A DNA stretch of 64,000 nucleotides from Granulosicoccus sp. GTDB taxonomy: Bacteria; Pseudomonadota; Gammaproteobacteria; Granulosicoccales; Granulosicoccaceae. The stretch is taken from assembly GCA_020627685.1 (NCBI GenBank), contig JAHDGK010000021.1, positions 1-64,000 on the forward strand, given 5' to 3'. The stretch's first letter is position 1; each line of letters starts with the position of its first letter. The position numbers and the translations under genes were made by a program. The notes beneath the pieces were generated by a model, which did no database searches, was not told where the DNA came from, and saw only the letters and a list, made by a program, of their open reading frames with translations. Shown piece by piece: positions 35,251-43,634 of this stretch.

Positions 35251-35880
35251 ATGACTAAAGCACTTATAAAAGATAGCAATTCATCACCTTCGTTAATTCA
35301 GCGACCAAGTATGGATAGGCGAGGCTTTCTTAGCACCGTGTCTATTGGTTCTGCAGCTTTGGCTTTTGGATTGACCGGTAAAGCTCATGCTCAGTCTACA
35401 CGCGGCATCGAAGGGTATATGGCGCCTGAGCTAGTTATGGACTATTGGATTGATGGTGATGGCAAACCCTCTAGTTTTTCGGTAGAAAAGGAACGAGGTA
35501 AGTGGGTATTTCTGAAGTGTTTCCAGAACTGGTGCCCCGGGTGCCACAGCAGTGGATTTCCAACACTTAAAGCCTTCTCGGATGAGTTTTTTGGACACCC
35601 TAAAGTTGCAATAGCCGGTATTCAAACGGTTTTTGAAGGCTATTCCACTAACACCGTGGATGCGGTAAGAGAACTTCAACTTCGTTATGACCTGCCCATT
35701 GTCATGGGTCATGACCCCGGTAACCAAGATACTCACGATGTGCCGACGACCATGCGCAACTATCGGACTGGCGGTACACCGTGGCTTATCTTAATTAATC
35801 CCGACGGCGTTGTTGTCTACAACGGATTTCATGTAAATCCCGATAAATTAATTGAATATGTGGGTAATCAGATTGCTTAG
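35251..35880 (+). CDS. Exported TlpA/AhpC-like thioredoxin-fold protein (CPGC)
   Basis: A 209-aa protein with a Tat signal (twin arginine DRRGFLST at about 25-32, hydrophobic core, AHA/QS cleavage). The mature thioredoxin fold has LKCFQNWCPGCHSSGFPTLKAF with the C-P-G-C active site and the cis-Pro segment GTPWLILINPDG. Fold and site resemble TlpA/ResA-type or AhpC/TSA-type periplasmic thiol proteins. It begins 16 nt after the anti-sigma gene, so it belongs to the sigma operon. Substrate unknown. Confidence 0.85.
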   Translation: MTKALIKDSNSSPSLIQRPSMDRRGFLSTVSIGSAALAFGLTGKAHAQSTRGIEGYMAPELVMDYWIDGDGKPSSFSVEKERGKWVFLKCFQNWCPGCHSSGFPTLKAFSDEFFGHPKVAIAGIQTVFEGYSTNTVDAVRELQLRYDLPIVMGHDPGNQDTHDVPTTMRNYRTGGTPWLILINPDGVVVYNGFHVNPDKLIEYVGNQIA

Positions 35881-35936
35881 CTGATCTTCCACAACAACAT
35901 AGAAACTACAAACACAGCGAGCTTAGAAGCAACATT

Positions 35937-36578
35937 ATGAATAAACGCGATTTTTTAAAGAACAGTGCGAAAATTGCCGCAGCTACTTCATTGTCGTTCA
36001 GCGGAATCAGAGCGGTACAGGCACAGGCTCATCGGGGTTATCAAGTGTTGAACCCGCCGGTCAACACGCGAGCCAGTGATAAAATTGAAGTGCTTGAGTA
36101 TTTCTGGTTCGGTTGTCCTCATTGCTTTGCATTTGAGCCTAGCATTAATAAGTGGATAGATGAAAAGCCAGACTATGTTGATTTTGTGCGTGAAGCACCA
36201 CCGCTTAATCCTGGTTGGGAACCACACTCACGCGCATTTTATGCAGCAGAAATCATGGGTGTCACCGATAAATTCTTCGACCCGATGTTCGATGGCATTC
36301 ATGCAGAAAGACGTCCATTACGTCAGCCGGATAAAATTGCCAAATTCGCTGGAGAGCTCGGTATCGATGAAGATAAGTTCCGTAAAACGATGGATTCATT
36401 CGCCGTAAACACCCGCATGAAGCAGGCTATGCAAATGGCGCAAGCTTCAAGAATCAGAGGTGTGCCATCCGTTGTTATAAACGGAAAATACTTAACAGGT
36501 GGCTCATTGGCTGGCAGTCATGATGGAATTATTCGAGTCATCAACGAACGCGTTGCTGAAGAATACGCGCTGCTGTAA
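35937..36578 (+). CDS. DsbA-like thiol:disulfide oxidoreductase (CPHC)
   Basis: A 213-aa protein with a signal peptide carrying KRDFLKNSAK (Tat-like but Lys-Arg rather than Arg-Arg) and ending VQA/QA. Mature DsbA fold: EYFWFGCPHCFAFEPSI gives the C-P-H-C active site, the helical insert follows, and the cis-Pro loop is RGVPSVVINGKY. Introduces disulfides into exported proteins; the active site matches E. coli DsbA. A 56-nt gap after the CPGC gene suggests the same operon. Confidence 0.9.
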   Translation: MNKRDFLKNSAKIAAATSLSFSGIRAVQAQAHRGYQVLNPPVNTRASDKIEVLEYFWFGCPHCFAFEPSINKWIDEKPDYVDFVREAPPLNPGWEPHSRAFYAAEIMGVTDKFFDPMFDGIHAERRPLRQPDKIAKFAGELGIDEDKFRKTMDSFAVNTRMKQAMQMAQASRIRGVPSVVINGKYLTGGSLAGSHDGIIRVINERVAEEYALL

Positions 36579-36595
36579 ATAGAGGGAGATCTACC

Positions 36596-37072
36596 ATGAA
36601 ACGCAAAAAGCAGAATACTCAGGACAAGAGCGCTCTACAGCGTTTCACTGCACTGCCGGCTGAAAGAAAACGGCGTCTATTTCTTAAGTCGGCTGTGTCT
36701 CTCGGCGTTATGGGTGCTGCGGCCGGAGCCATCTCCGGTTACGACGCCAAGAAGCGGGAGCTCCACGATTTGACATCGATTGGCGCTGGAAAACCGGTTG
36801 TCGTTCAAATACACGATACGAGCTGCCCTATCTGTCGTCGCCTTAAATCCAGGTCAATGACGGTGCTAGGTGATCAGGATGAAATTCAATTTCGAATTGC
36901 TGATATCGTTACTGCGAAAGGGCGCGAACTTCAAGAAAAATATGGTGTACAGAAAACGACTTTGTTGTTGTTTGACGCGGAAGGTAACCTTGTGGATACT
37001 GTCTTTGGCCTGCAAACCATTGAAGAGCTAGAGCAACTTTTTGCGAGGCGTTTTCCGTCTGTTCCTGCATAG
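36596..37072 (+). CDS. Exported thioredoxin-fold protein (CPIC), small
   Basis: A 158-aa protein. The N-terminus has a Tat-like signal (ERKRRLFLKSAVSLGVMGAAAGAI) after a ~24-residue basic leader. The thioredoxin domain starts KPVVVQIHDTSCPICRRLKS, an unusual C-P-I-C site, followed by a strand with ADIVTAKG and KTTLLLFDAEGNLVDTV. It lacks the usual cis-Pro residue: the position before the strand reads VQKTTLLL. It may be a specialised thiol sensor or reductant. Third redox gene of the ECF operon, 17 nt after the DsbA-like gene. Confidence 0.78.
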   Translation: MKRKKQNTQDKSALQRFTALPAERKRRLFLKSAVSLGVMGAAAGAISGYDAKKRELHDLTSIGAGKPVVVQIHDTSCPICRRLKSRSMTVLGDQDEIQFRIADIVTAKGRELQEKYGVQKTTLLLFDAEGNLVDTVFGLQTIEELEQLFARRFPSVPA

Positions 37073-37115
37073 TAGGAATTCGGGAACACATTTTAAGGTG
37101 TAGGTGATTAAGTGG

Positions 37116-37140
37116 AGCGCTAACATGGCGCTTCGCTTTT
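37116..37140 (+). terminator. Weak hairpin after the thioredoxin-fold operon
   Basis: AGCGC/GCGCT (5-bp stem, 7-nt loop) followed by TCGCTTTT, 43 nt after the CPIC gene. Short stem, so termination is possible but not certain; it would separate the sigma operon from ada. Confidence 0.4.
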
Positions 37141-37167
37141 CATTTGTTCTTTTCGGGGTGCGCTCCT

Positions 37168-38235
37168 ATGCCTTTATATTCCACTAATGCCCAGCGCTGG
37201 GCCGCTGTCGTCAAGCGCGATAGGGCCGCCGATACTCATTTTTTTTACGGTGTTATCTCGACAGGAATCTATTGCTATCCTTCCTGCCCCTCAAAAGCAT
37301 CGTTAAAAGAAAACACCGTTTTCTTTCAAACTAGAGAAGATGCCATAAAGCATGGACTCAGGGCTTGTAAGCGGTGTCAGTCCGATGATGAGCCGTTGCT
37401 TGTGCGACAAGCAGGCATTGTCGAGTCTGCTTGTAGGCTCATCGAGTCCAGCCCCGAGTCTGTGAAAATAGACGAGATTGCTCAAAGCGTGAACGTCAGT
37501 CGCTTTCATCTCCAGAAGCTATTCCAACAATTTTTAGCTATCAGCCCAAAAGCCTATGCGAAGGCATCCCGAGCAAAAGATTTTGAGCGTGCATTGGCGA
37601 CGAGTGAATCCATTACCCGAGCCGTATATGATGCTGGCTACGACAGCGCTTCAGCGTTTTATGCAGAAGGTGCATCGCGACTGGGTATGAATGCGAAACG
37701 TTATAGGCAGCGGGGTAGGGGTATGGATATTCGATACGGATTCGGTAGCAGTCGATACGGAAAAATAGTCGTTGGCATTACAGAGAAAGGTGTGTGCTGT
37801 ATCTTGTTTGGTGCAACGCAAAAAGAGATGCTGGACGATCTCCAGTCTCGATTTTCCAATGCGACTTTGCTCCGTGACTCAGAGTATTTAGAGCCTATCG
37901 TTGCCTCGATAGTTAGAAAAATTAGCTCACCTGAGAGTGCGATCAAGCTGTCACTCGATATTCAGGGAACGGCTTTTCAAGAAAAAGTATGGGCCGCGCT
38001 TCGAGAAATCCCCGCTGGGGCAACGGCCACGTACTCAGAAGTTGCAAGCCGTATAGGGAAGCCCAAGGCATCACGTGCGGTAGCCAGTGCCTGTGCTGCT
38101 AACCCGCTTGCGGTGATTGTTCCTTGCCATCGCGTTGTTCGGGCCGGTGGAGAGCTGTCCGGGTATCGCTGGGGTATAGATCGTAAGCGCAGGCTGTTGA
38201 AGGATGAAAAGGACAGTGGCAATACCGCCGAGTAG
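37168..38235 (+). CDS. ada: Ada: methylated-DNA methyltransferase and regulator
   Basis: 355 aa from ATG 37168 with GGGGTG upstream; a TTG at 37144 is rejected. Domains as in E. coli Ada (354 aa): N-terminal methylphosphotriester domain with four zinc Cys (GIYCYPSC and ACKRC), AraC-type DNA-binding domain (ESACRLIESS, NVSRFHLQKLFQQFL), then O6-methylguanine methyltransferase with the active-site motif VIVPCHRVV. Repairs alkylated DNA by irreversible self-methylation and activates the adaptive response after methylation of its first Cys. I did not find a clear Ada box in the short upstream gap. Confidence 0.95.
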   Translation: MPLYSTNAQRWAAVVKRDRAADTHFFYGVISTGIYCYPSCPSKASLKENTVFFQTREDAIKHGLRACKRCQSDDEPLLVRQAGIVESACRLIESSPESVKIDEIAQSVNVSRFHLQKLFQQFLAISPKAYAKASRAKDFERALATSESITRAVYDAGYDSASAFYAEGASRLGMNAKRYRQRGRGMDIRYGFGSSRYGKIVVGITEKGVCCILFGATQKEMLDDLQSRFSNATLLRDSEYLEPIVASIVRKISSPESAIKLSLDIQGTAFQEKVWAALREIPAGATATYSEVASRIGKPKASRAVASACAANPLAVIVPCHRVVRAGGELSGYRWGIDRKRRLLKDEKDSGNTAE

Positions 38236-38244
38236 GCGTGTTGT

Positions 38245-38949
38245 CTACTTTGGCTTACGCTTCTGAACAACATGCTGCCGAGGCTGAACGATAAGTTCGT
38301 TGATGACTGCGTTGTCTGGTGACAGCAACATTGATTTGATGGCGTCGGCGATATCCTGTGCGTTTAAAGCGTGTGCCTCTTCCGGGCCGGGTTCAAAATC
38401 CAGATTTTCGAAGAAGGTGGTTCTAGCCATACCCGGTTGCACGATTCCGATATGGCAGTTTGCAGCCGCCACTTCGTGAGTCAAAGACTGCGCAACGCCC
38501 CGTAGCCCGAATTTGGCTGCACTATACACAGAGCCGTAGCGTGCACCTTGCAACGCACTCGTTGAACCGACAAAGACGATATCGCTTCGCTGGCATTGGC
38601 GTAGAGTCGGTAAGCATTCTCTGGCAACACATAGTGGACTGATCAAATTTAGGGTAATGCTCTGTTCTATTTGCGAGCTGGAGAAGTTTTCCAAAGATCC
38701 GATGTCGCCGCGTCCAGCGTTACAAACAAGCCCACTGATGTTAAAAGAAGAAAGAACCTCCCTCACCGCTACACTCGTCGCCTGTAAGTCAGACAGATCA
38801 ACACTGATATGTGTGTTCGTGTCGAGAGAGTCCTCCGGAGGTTTTCTGGAAAGGGAGACCGTTGTGAATCCGCTTTCAGCCAATGTGTGTAAGCAGGCGA
38901 GGCCTATGCCGCGACTTCCGCCTGTGACTAAAACACATCGCTTACTCAT
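38245..38949 (-). CDS. Short-chain dehydrogenase/reductase
   Basis: A 234-aa classical SDR: nucleotide loop VTGGSRGIGLACLH, LVCNAGRGDIG, and the catalytic Ser-Tyr-Lys in VGSTSALQGARYGSVYSAAK. Arg in SRKPPED after the second strand favours NADPH. Substrate unknown. It lies between ada (convergent, 9 nt) and the SPL-like gene (same strand, 32 nt upstream), so it may be the distal gene of the SPL/phosphorylase operon. Confidence 0.88.
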   Translation of the reverse strand: MSKRCVLVTGGSRGIGLACLHTLAESGFTTVSLSRKPPEDSLDTNTHISVDLSDLQATSVAVREVLSSFNISGLVCNAGRGDIGSLENFSSSQIEQSITLNLISPLCVARECLPTLRQCQRSDIVFVGSTSALQGARYGSVYSAAKFGLRGVAQSLTHEVAAANCHIGIVQPGMARTTFFENLDFEPGPEEAHALNAQDIADAIKSMLLSPDNAVINELIVQPRQHVVQKRKPK

Positions 38950-38981
38950 ATTTTTGTGCCTGTAGAATTTATAGTGACTGC

Positions 38982-39965
38982 TTAGCTACACGGGAAAAAC
39001 TGGTTTTTGTTAATGGCCGTGAACAGTTTGTCAGTGCAAAATTTACGCATTGACAGTTCCTCTGACTGCGGATAGGTCATCAATCCATCTCGTAAATCCA
39101 TGGGTGCTGCCAATAGTTTTGAATCCGGGTATAAGCGTACAAGTTTTTTGTGAAAGCCTTTGGGTAATCTGAAAACGCCAAGGCTGACAGAATGTACTGC
39201 GCCCATATCTAAAGATTCGAACACCTGATCAAAAAACTGATGGTATAAGTCCTCAAAATTTTCAGCGTATAGCAGCGGGTCGAACCGAAGGCCAATCTGC
39301 CACCCGTTGTCTTGCAGCGTTTTTAATGCATCAAGCCGTTTCTCCAGCGATGGAGTACCGTGTTCTTCTGCCGCAACGATGGCCGCCGGTGACAAACTAT
39401 ACGCAACCACAACATTGTGAAGTGGAGACCTGTTAGTCAGTGGTCTGATTTGAGTGCTTTTGGTGCGCAGCTCAAGAAATGCATTAGGCGTTTTTTCGAA
39501 GTGATTCAGGCAGTCGTCGACAAAATGCGTTACTGGATCCAGTGCCAGTGAGTCGCAATCGTATCCCGAGAAAAACCAGCTTGCAGATCGATGTTGATTA
39601 GCGGTTCGGGTGATTTCATCAAAAAAATCTTCGTTGTTGATGAACACAACATAGTTTGCAGATTGATACATGCCTTGTAAAAAGCAATAGCGACAGTCAT
39701 ACACACAATTGAGCATGTGAGAAAAATAGTAGTTATTCTCTCCGCCAACATGATAACCCGGTGGTGTGGCTTGTATGAGTTTGCCGGGTTTCTTCGCTAA
39801 AATTAGGCTTGGATTAGCCTTCTGTTCACGAAAATTCTGAGTGCGTGAGTTAAACACATCGGAATAACGATTTATGGGGATTTGTCGTGCGCGTGGATAT
39901 CGCTCGCATATTCGTAAAGTGCGAGGATGTGCTGCAACTTCCTTTTCAATATAGATCGTATCCAC
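38982..39965 (-). CDS. Spore-photoproduct-lyase-like radical SAM protein
   Basis: A 327-aa radical SAM protein of the SPL family in a non-sporulating organism. The 4Fe-4S motif is in FSHMLNCVYDCRYCFLQGMY (C-x3-C-x2-C), followed by FSGYDCDSLALDPVT, LELRTKSTQI and LRFDPLLYAENF, which match SPL. The last residues are FFPCS, with a Cys near the C-terminus. B. subtilis SPL repairs the thymine dimer of UV-hit spores; the role outside spore formers is unsettled. Starts at GTG 39965, overlapping the upstream phosphorylase-like stop by one base, with GGAG 10 nt before. Confidence 0.87.
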   Translation of the reverse strand: MDTIYIEKEVAAHPRTLRICERYPRARQIPINRYSDVFNSRTQNFREQKANPSLILAKKPGKLIQATPPGYHVGGENNYYFSHMLNCVYDCRYCFLQGMYQSANYVVFINNEDFFDEITRTANQHRSASWFFSGYDCDSLALDPVTHFVDDCLNHFEKTPNAFLELRTKSTQIRPLTNRSPLHNVVVAYSLSPAAIVAAEEHGTPSLEKRLDALKTLQDNGWQIGLRFDPLLYAENFEDLYHQFFDQVFESLDMGAVHSVSLGVFRLPKGFHKKLVRLYPDSKLLAAPMDLRDGLMTYPQSEELSMRKFCTDKLFTAINKNQFFPCS

Positions 39966-40789
39966 TAGCTGGAGTCTCCGTAGCGTAGAGGATGTTCGTT
40001 AATCAACGCATTCAATTGTGTTCTTAGCGAGGCTGCGCTCGTGGTTTCCGGTAGTGCCGTCAATTCAGGTAATTCGCCCGACAGCGCATGGTGTTGATGT
40101 AGCAGTCGTGACAACTGCAACTTGTCGTTGACACTATGGTGCGTTTTGGACGTTAACGTGTTTGCGAGGTGTTGAACGTCTTTTTCAATGCTTGATTGCT
40201 TGGCACTCACTGCGTACCAATCCAATAAGCTATTCACGACAGGTACTGTGGTGCTGACAAGTGCGGTGACATCGTCCTTTTTGAATTCGCCCAGCGGCGC
40301 GTCCGGGTTGTCAGAGATGACTTTCACACATTGTACTGAGCCCGAGCTCAGATAAGGCGACGCTGCACTAAAAATCCCTGAAGCTTCCATATCAAAACTG
40401 ACTCCGGCTCTGTAGTCGTCCGAGGGTTTGTCGAGGGTCTCAATGGTCGTTGAGGGAAGAGAGCTCACCACTCTCTGTGGAGGAAGGTGAGGGTAGGTGC
40501 TAAAACCGCTGCCCTGATCGACAACACAATGGGCTAGCAATTGTGTGCCAATCGCATCCGTTCCCCCTGCCACCCCGACATTGATTACCGCTTGGATGTC
40601 ATCGTGGAGGTGCAACACGGCACTAGTTGCCGCAGCAGATTTTAGTTTGCCCAGCCCGGTTTGAAGTAATAGATGTCCAGAATTGCCATAAAGTCGCCAG
40701 CCGTGATCTAAAATAGGCTTGAGTTTGAGCGAATCAATAAAAACGCGGGATTCCGCTGGCAAAGCTGTAATTATGCAAACAAGGCTCAT
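39965..40789 (-). CDS. Nucleoside phosphorylase-superfamily protein with C-terminal extension
   Basis: 274 aa from ATG 40789 (upstream codons rejected). The first ~190 residues look like the PNP/MTA nucleosidase fold: CIITALPAESRVFIDSL, VAGG in INVGVAGGTDAIG, FDMEASGIFSAA and VKVISDNPD, with the Met-Glu of the family active site and an Asp near the end. The last ~80 residues are helical with no motif. Its stop and the SPL start share TAGTG, so the two are made together; it could recycle a nucleoside product of a radical SAM reaction. Catalytic Asp and reaction unverified. Confidence 0.8.
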   Translation of the reverse strand: MSLVCIITALPAESRVFIDSLKLKPILDHGWRLYGNSGHLLLQTGLGKLKSAAATSAVLHLHDDIQAVINVGVAGGTDAIGTQLLAHCVVDQGSGFSTYPHLPPQRVVSSLPSTTIETLDKPSDDYRAGVSFDMEASGIFSAASPYLSSGSVQCVKVISDNPDAPLGEFKKDDVTALVSTTVPVVNSLLDWYAVSAKQSSIEKDVQHLANTLTSKTHHSVNDKLQLSRLLHQHHALSGELPELTALPETTSAASLRTQLNALINEHPLRYGDSS

Positions 40790-40865
40790 CCTAGTAGTGT
40801 AACTTTTGACGGGGCTGAGAAGTTCATCGTCCATCACGTTCATTGAATTCAACACGAGAGAGTAC

Positions 40866-41186
40866 ATGCTGGTTTCCAATTTGGAGTTATTGCCTGATCG
40901 CACCGTTCAGCAGCATCTGGGGCTGGTGCAGGGGAGCTCTGTTCGCTCAAAGCATGTAGGACGCGATATTGCTGCATCGCTGAAGAACTTTTTCGGTGGT
41001 GAGTTAAAAGGCTACACCGAGTTGTTATCAGATTCGCGTGATGAGGCAACGGAGCGGATGGTGCAGCAAGCAGAAGCACTCGGTGCCAATGCTGTGTTGA
41101 ATGTCCGGTATAGCACCTCAAGTATTGCGGCAGGTGCTGCCGAGATTTTCGTGTACGGCACCGCAGTTGTGCTCAGCGATGAATAG
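40866..41186 (+). CDS. ybjQ: YbjQ-family (DUF74) protein, soluble copy
   Basis: 106 aa from ATG 40866 (GAGAG upstream). Matches the YbjQ/UPF0145 heavy-metal-binding-domain family: VQGSSVRSKHVGRDIAASLKNFFGGELKGY, then LGANAVLNVRYSTSSIAAGAAEIFVYGTAVVL. YbjQ-like proteins form pentamers; the role is not settled. The stop overlaps the start of the second YbjQ paralog by 8 nt. Confidence 0.9.
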   Translation: MLVSNLELLPDRTVQQHLGLVQGSSVRSKHVGRDIAASLKNFFGGELKGYTELLSDSRDEATERMVQQAEALGANAVLNVRYSTSSIAAGAAEIFVYGTAVVLSDE

Positions 41187-41673
41187 CGTATTGATTCAGG
41201 GTGTCGGTGTCGTCATTCTGTTGGTGTTGGGTTATATCTTCGGGCGTATCGCTGAAAAACGGCATTTCAAACGCATTATTAAACGTGAGGAGGCCTGTCA
41301 ACACCTCCCTGTCATTGCTACTCGGTATCCGCCGACCGATCAACCCTATCAGCAAATTATGGTGACTGGGAATGTCGTCATAGCATCAGATTATTTCAAA
41401 GGTTTTCTGGCAGGTCTTATCAATATTTTTGGAGGTCGTGTAACGCCTTTTGAATCCATGCTGGATCGCGCGCGCCGCGAGTCAATATTGCGCATGAAGG
41501 GTGAGGCTATGAAGCTAAATGCGCGCTATGTATTTAATGTGAAGTTTGATACGACGCGAATTGCAACGGGACGTCTTGCGGCTATGGAAGTACTTGCCTA
41601 TGGCACGGCTATGGTGCCGGTGAATCAGGCCAATTCGGACGCCAAAGCAACCACACTAAACGCGGCAATATAG
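41179..41673 (+). CDS. YbjQ-family (DUF74) protein with N-terminal membrane anchor
   Basis: 164 aa from ATG 41179, inside the previous stop (ATGAATAG). An N-terminal membrane helix (LIQGVGVVILLVLGYIFGR), a short basic linker, then a YbjQ domain: VTGNVVIASDYFKGFLAGLINIFGG, LNARYVFNVKFDTTRI and MEVLAYGTAMVPV. A membrane-anchored paralog of the preceding protein; they may form a mixed complex. The M48 peptidase gene follows 4 nt later. Confidence 0.88.
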   Translation: MNSVLIQGVGVVILLVLGYIFGRIAEKRHFKRIIKREEACQHLPVIATRYPPTDQPYQQIMVTGNVVIASDYFKGFLAGLINIFGGRVTPFESMLDRARRESILRMKGEAMKLNARYVFNVKFDTTRIATGRLAAMEVLAYGTAMVPVNQANSDAKATTLNAAI

Positions 41674-41677
41674 GTCG

Positions 41678-42541
41678 GTGGAGTACCACAACAAATTACC
41701 GCCTGAGGGCATCAATACAACTGCCGTTCACCCGCTCAAGCAGTTTTTTCAGATGATCATTGCCGCCATAGTGTTGGTGGTCTTGCTTATTGCGGTGTTG
41801 CAGTTTTCCGGCTCATTTTTAGCCAAAAGAATCCCGTTCAGTTTTGAGACAGCTATCGTGTCCAAGGTTGAAGTGCCGTTTGGTGATGCATCAAAGCATC
41901 CAGAACTTACTCGCTACCTAAACGATCTAGCACAGCGTTTAATGGCAAATATGCCTATCCCTGAAGGCATGACGGTGCAGGTTCATTATGAGTCGGAGGA
42001 AATTTTCAACGCCTTCGCAACTGTGGGTGGGAATTTACTGTTCTATAAAGGGTTGCTGCAAGAAATGCCCAATGAAAACATGTTAGCGATGGTGATGGCT
42101 CACGAGGTGTCGCATGTTCTGCACCGGGATCCTATCGCTGCTATGGGCGGAGGTGTGGCAAGTGCGATCGCTGTGTTGGGATTAACAGGCAATGCCGGCA
42201 CGGGACCCGCTGGCTCTGTGTTGAATATGGCGGGCTCCTTAACCAGTGTGCAGTTCACCCGAGGAATGGAGCTTGCCGCGGATAGTCAGGCTTTAGCAGC
42301 CTTATATTCTACGTATGGTCATGTGGGCGGAGCGGCGGAGTTATTCGAATTATTCAGCGAGCAGCGGGGTGATTCTTCCACTGCTTTGACGCAATGGTTT
42401 GAGCGGTTTAGCAGCACTCACCCATTGGATGAGGATCGTATAGAGCGCATGAACAACATCGCCAGTGAAAAAGAGTGGCCTGTTAATGGCGATATTACCC
42501 CGCTTCCTGCAGGTTTTACTCAGTGGCTTCAGGCTGAATAA
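41678..42541 (+). CDS. M48-family membrane zinc peptidase
   Basis: 287 aa, GTG start 4 nt after the YbjQ paralog. One N-terminal membrane helix (~28-45), then an M48 domain with FNAFATVGGNLLFYKGLL, the zinc motif MAHEVSHVLHRDP and the third-ligand ELAADSQALAALY (Glu followed by AADSQA), and RFSSTHPLDEDRIERM. M48 proteins include BepA/LoiP, which degrade misfolded outer-membrane proteins. The active site should face the periplasm. Operon with the two YbjQ genes, a link I do not recognise from known systems. Confidence 0.9.
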   Translation: MEYHNKLPPEGINTTAVHPLKQFFQMIIAAIVLVVLLIAVLQFSGSFLAKRIPFSFETAIVSKVEVPFGDASKHPELTRYLNDLAQRLMANMPIPEGMTVQVHYESEEIFNAFATVGGNLLFYKGLLQEMPNENMLAMVMAHEVSHVLHRDPIAAMGGGVASAIAVLGLTGNAGTGPAGSVLNMAGSLTSVQFTRGMELAADSQALAALYSTYGHVGGAAELFELFSEQRGDSSTALTQWFERFSSTHPLDEDRIERMNNIASEKEWPVNGDITPLPAGFTQWLQAE

Positions 42542-42553
42542 GCTAACAACGTG

Positions 42554-43513
42554 CTAGACACCAGACGCTAACCAGCGGTCTATCAAAAAGCGGGCGATAG
42601 AATCAGGTCTGGGCAGTTTGTTGCCGGGAGTTTCATCTCCCCAGTTACCAAAGTCTTTTAACTCGTTACGCGTAAACCATTGGGCATCAGCGATTTCATC
42701 AGGGTCACACTGAATTTCCGTCGTGGTTGCGATGGCTTCAAAACCCAGCATGATAGAGCGAGGAAACGGCCAAGGTTGTGATGCCACGTACCTAACATCA
42801 GTAGTCTCGACAGAGACTTCTTCTCGCACTTCACGCTGCACCGCTGTCTCTAAACTTTCTCCTGGTTCCACAAACCCCGCCAGTGTCGAGAACACACCGT
42901 CCGGCCAGCCGGGGCTTCTGCCAAGTAGGCACAATGGCTCTGAGTTGTCCGTCGGAGTATAAATAACCAGCATGATGACGGCGGGGTCGGTACGCGGGAA
43001 AGCTTGATAGGCGCATTCTGCATTGCTGCAGGATCTCACGTGGCCGCCATTGTGAGATTCCATGCTGGCACCACAGCGGGTACAGAAGCGCGTGTTCGCG
43101 TTCCAAAATGTTAGTCCGCGTGCATAGGCTAGCAAAGAGCCGTCTTGCGCTGAAAGCATCGGACCTGCCTGTCGCAGATCCAGGAATTCAGAATCGTAAT
43201 GTTCCCCGTCACGCGTGGATGACTGCCCGCATAATTCAGCAGCCTGTGCATCGTTAAGAGCAGAGACGTCTTGTGCGAAATAAGGCGTTCCATCATCCAA
43301 TCCCAGAAAAATACGTTGACCGTCGTCAGGGGCGCGATCGCGAGTCAGGAAAACAGCTTGCGCGTGGGTATCGGGCGTGTTTTTCACCACCAATGACTTG
43401 TTCTGCCAGACAGGTACTATTCGTGCTTTGTCATGGGCCCAGAGCCTGCTTAATTCATCGACATCCTTGCGGATGTGATCGGCTCTGTCCACGGTGCTGT
43501 GGGTATAAAACAT
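42554..43513 (-). CDS. nudC: NADH pyrophosphatase NudC (RNA de-NADding type)
   Basis: A 319-aa Nudix protein. Zinc ribbon with four Cys (RFCTRCG and CSNAEC), a Nudix box beginning GFVEPGESLETAV and ending REEVSV, and the family tag SQPWPFPRSIM. Longer than E. coli NudC (257 aa) by an N-terminal domain, as in many proteobacterial forms. Hydrolyses NADH/NAD+ and NAD caps on RNA. Convergent with the M48 gene (12-nt gap). Confidence 0.93.
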   Translation of the reverse strand: MFYTHSTVDRADHIRKDVDELSRLWAHDKARIVPVWQNKSLVVKNTPDTHAQAVFLTRDRAPDDGQRIFLGLDDGTPYFAQDVSALNDAQAAELCGQSSTRDGEHYDSEFLDLRQAGPMLSAQDGSLLAYARGLTFWNANTRFCTRCGASMESHNGGHVRSCSNAECAYQAFPRTDPAVIMLVIYTPTDNSEPLCLLGRSPGWPDGVFSTLAGFVEPGESLETAVQREVREEVSVETTDVRYVASQPWPFPRSIMLGFEAIATTTEIQCDPDEIADAQWFTRNELKDFGNWGDETPGNKLPRPDSIARFLIDRWLASGV

Positions 43514-43634
43514 GGCAGGAAGTCGTTACTGGAACTACGTTAAGTATACGTGCGAGTGAAAGTGCGCTGTGTAAAGATTTTTATGTCCCGATTCACCTTT
43601 TTATATAAGTGGATGAACTGAGAAACCCGGTACT

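Noticed and set aside
43273-43608. 111-codon frame across the nudC start
   Set aside because: Overlaps nudC on the other strand and has no domain or ribosome site.
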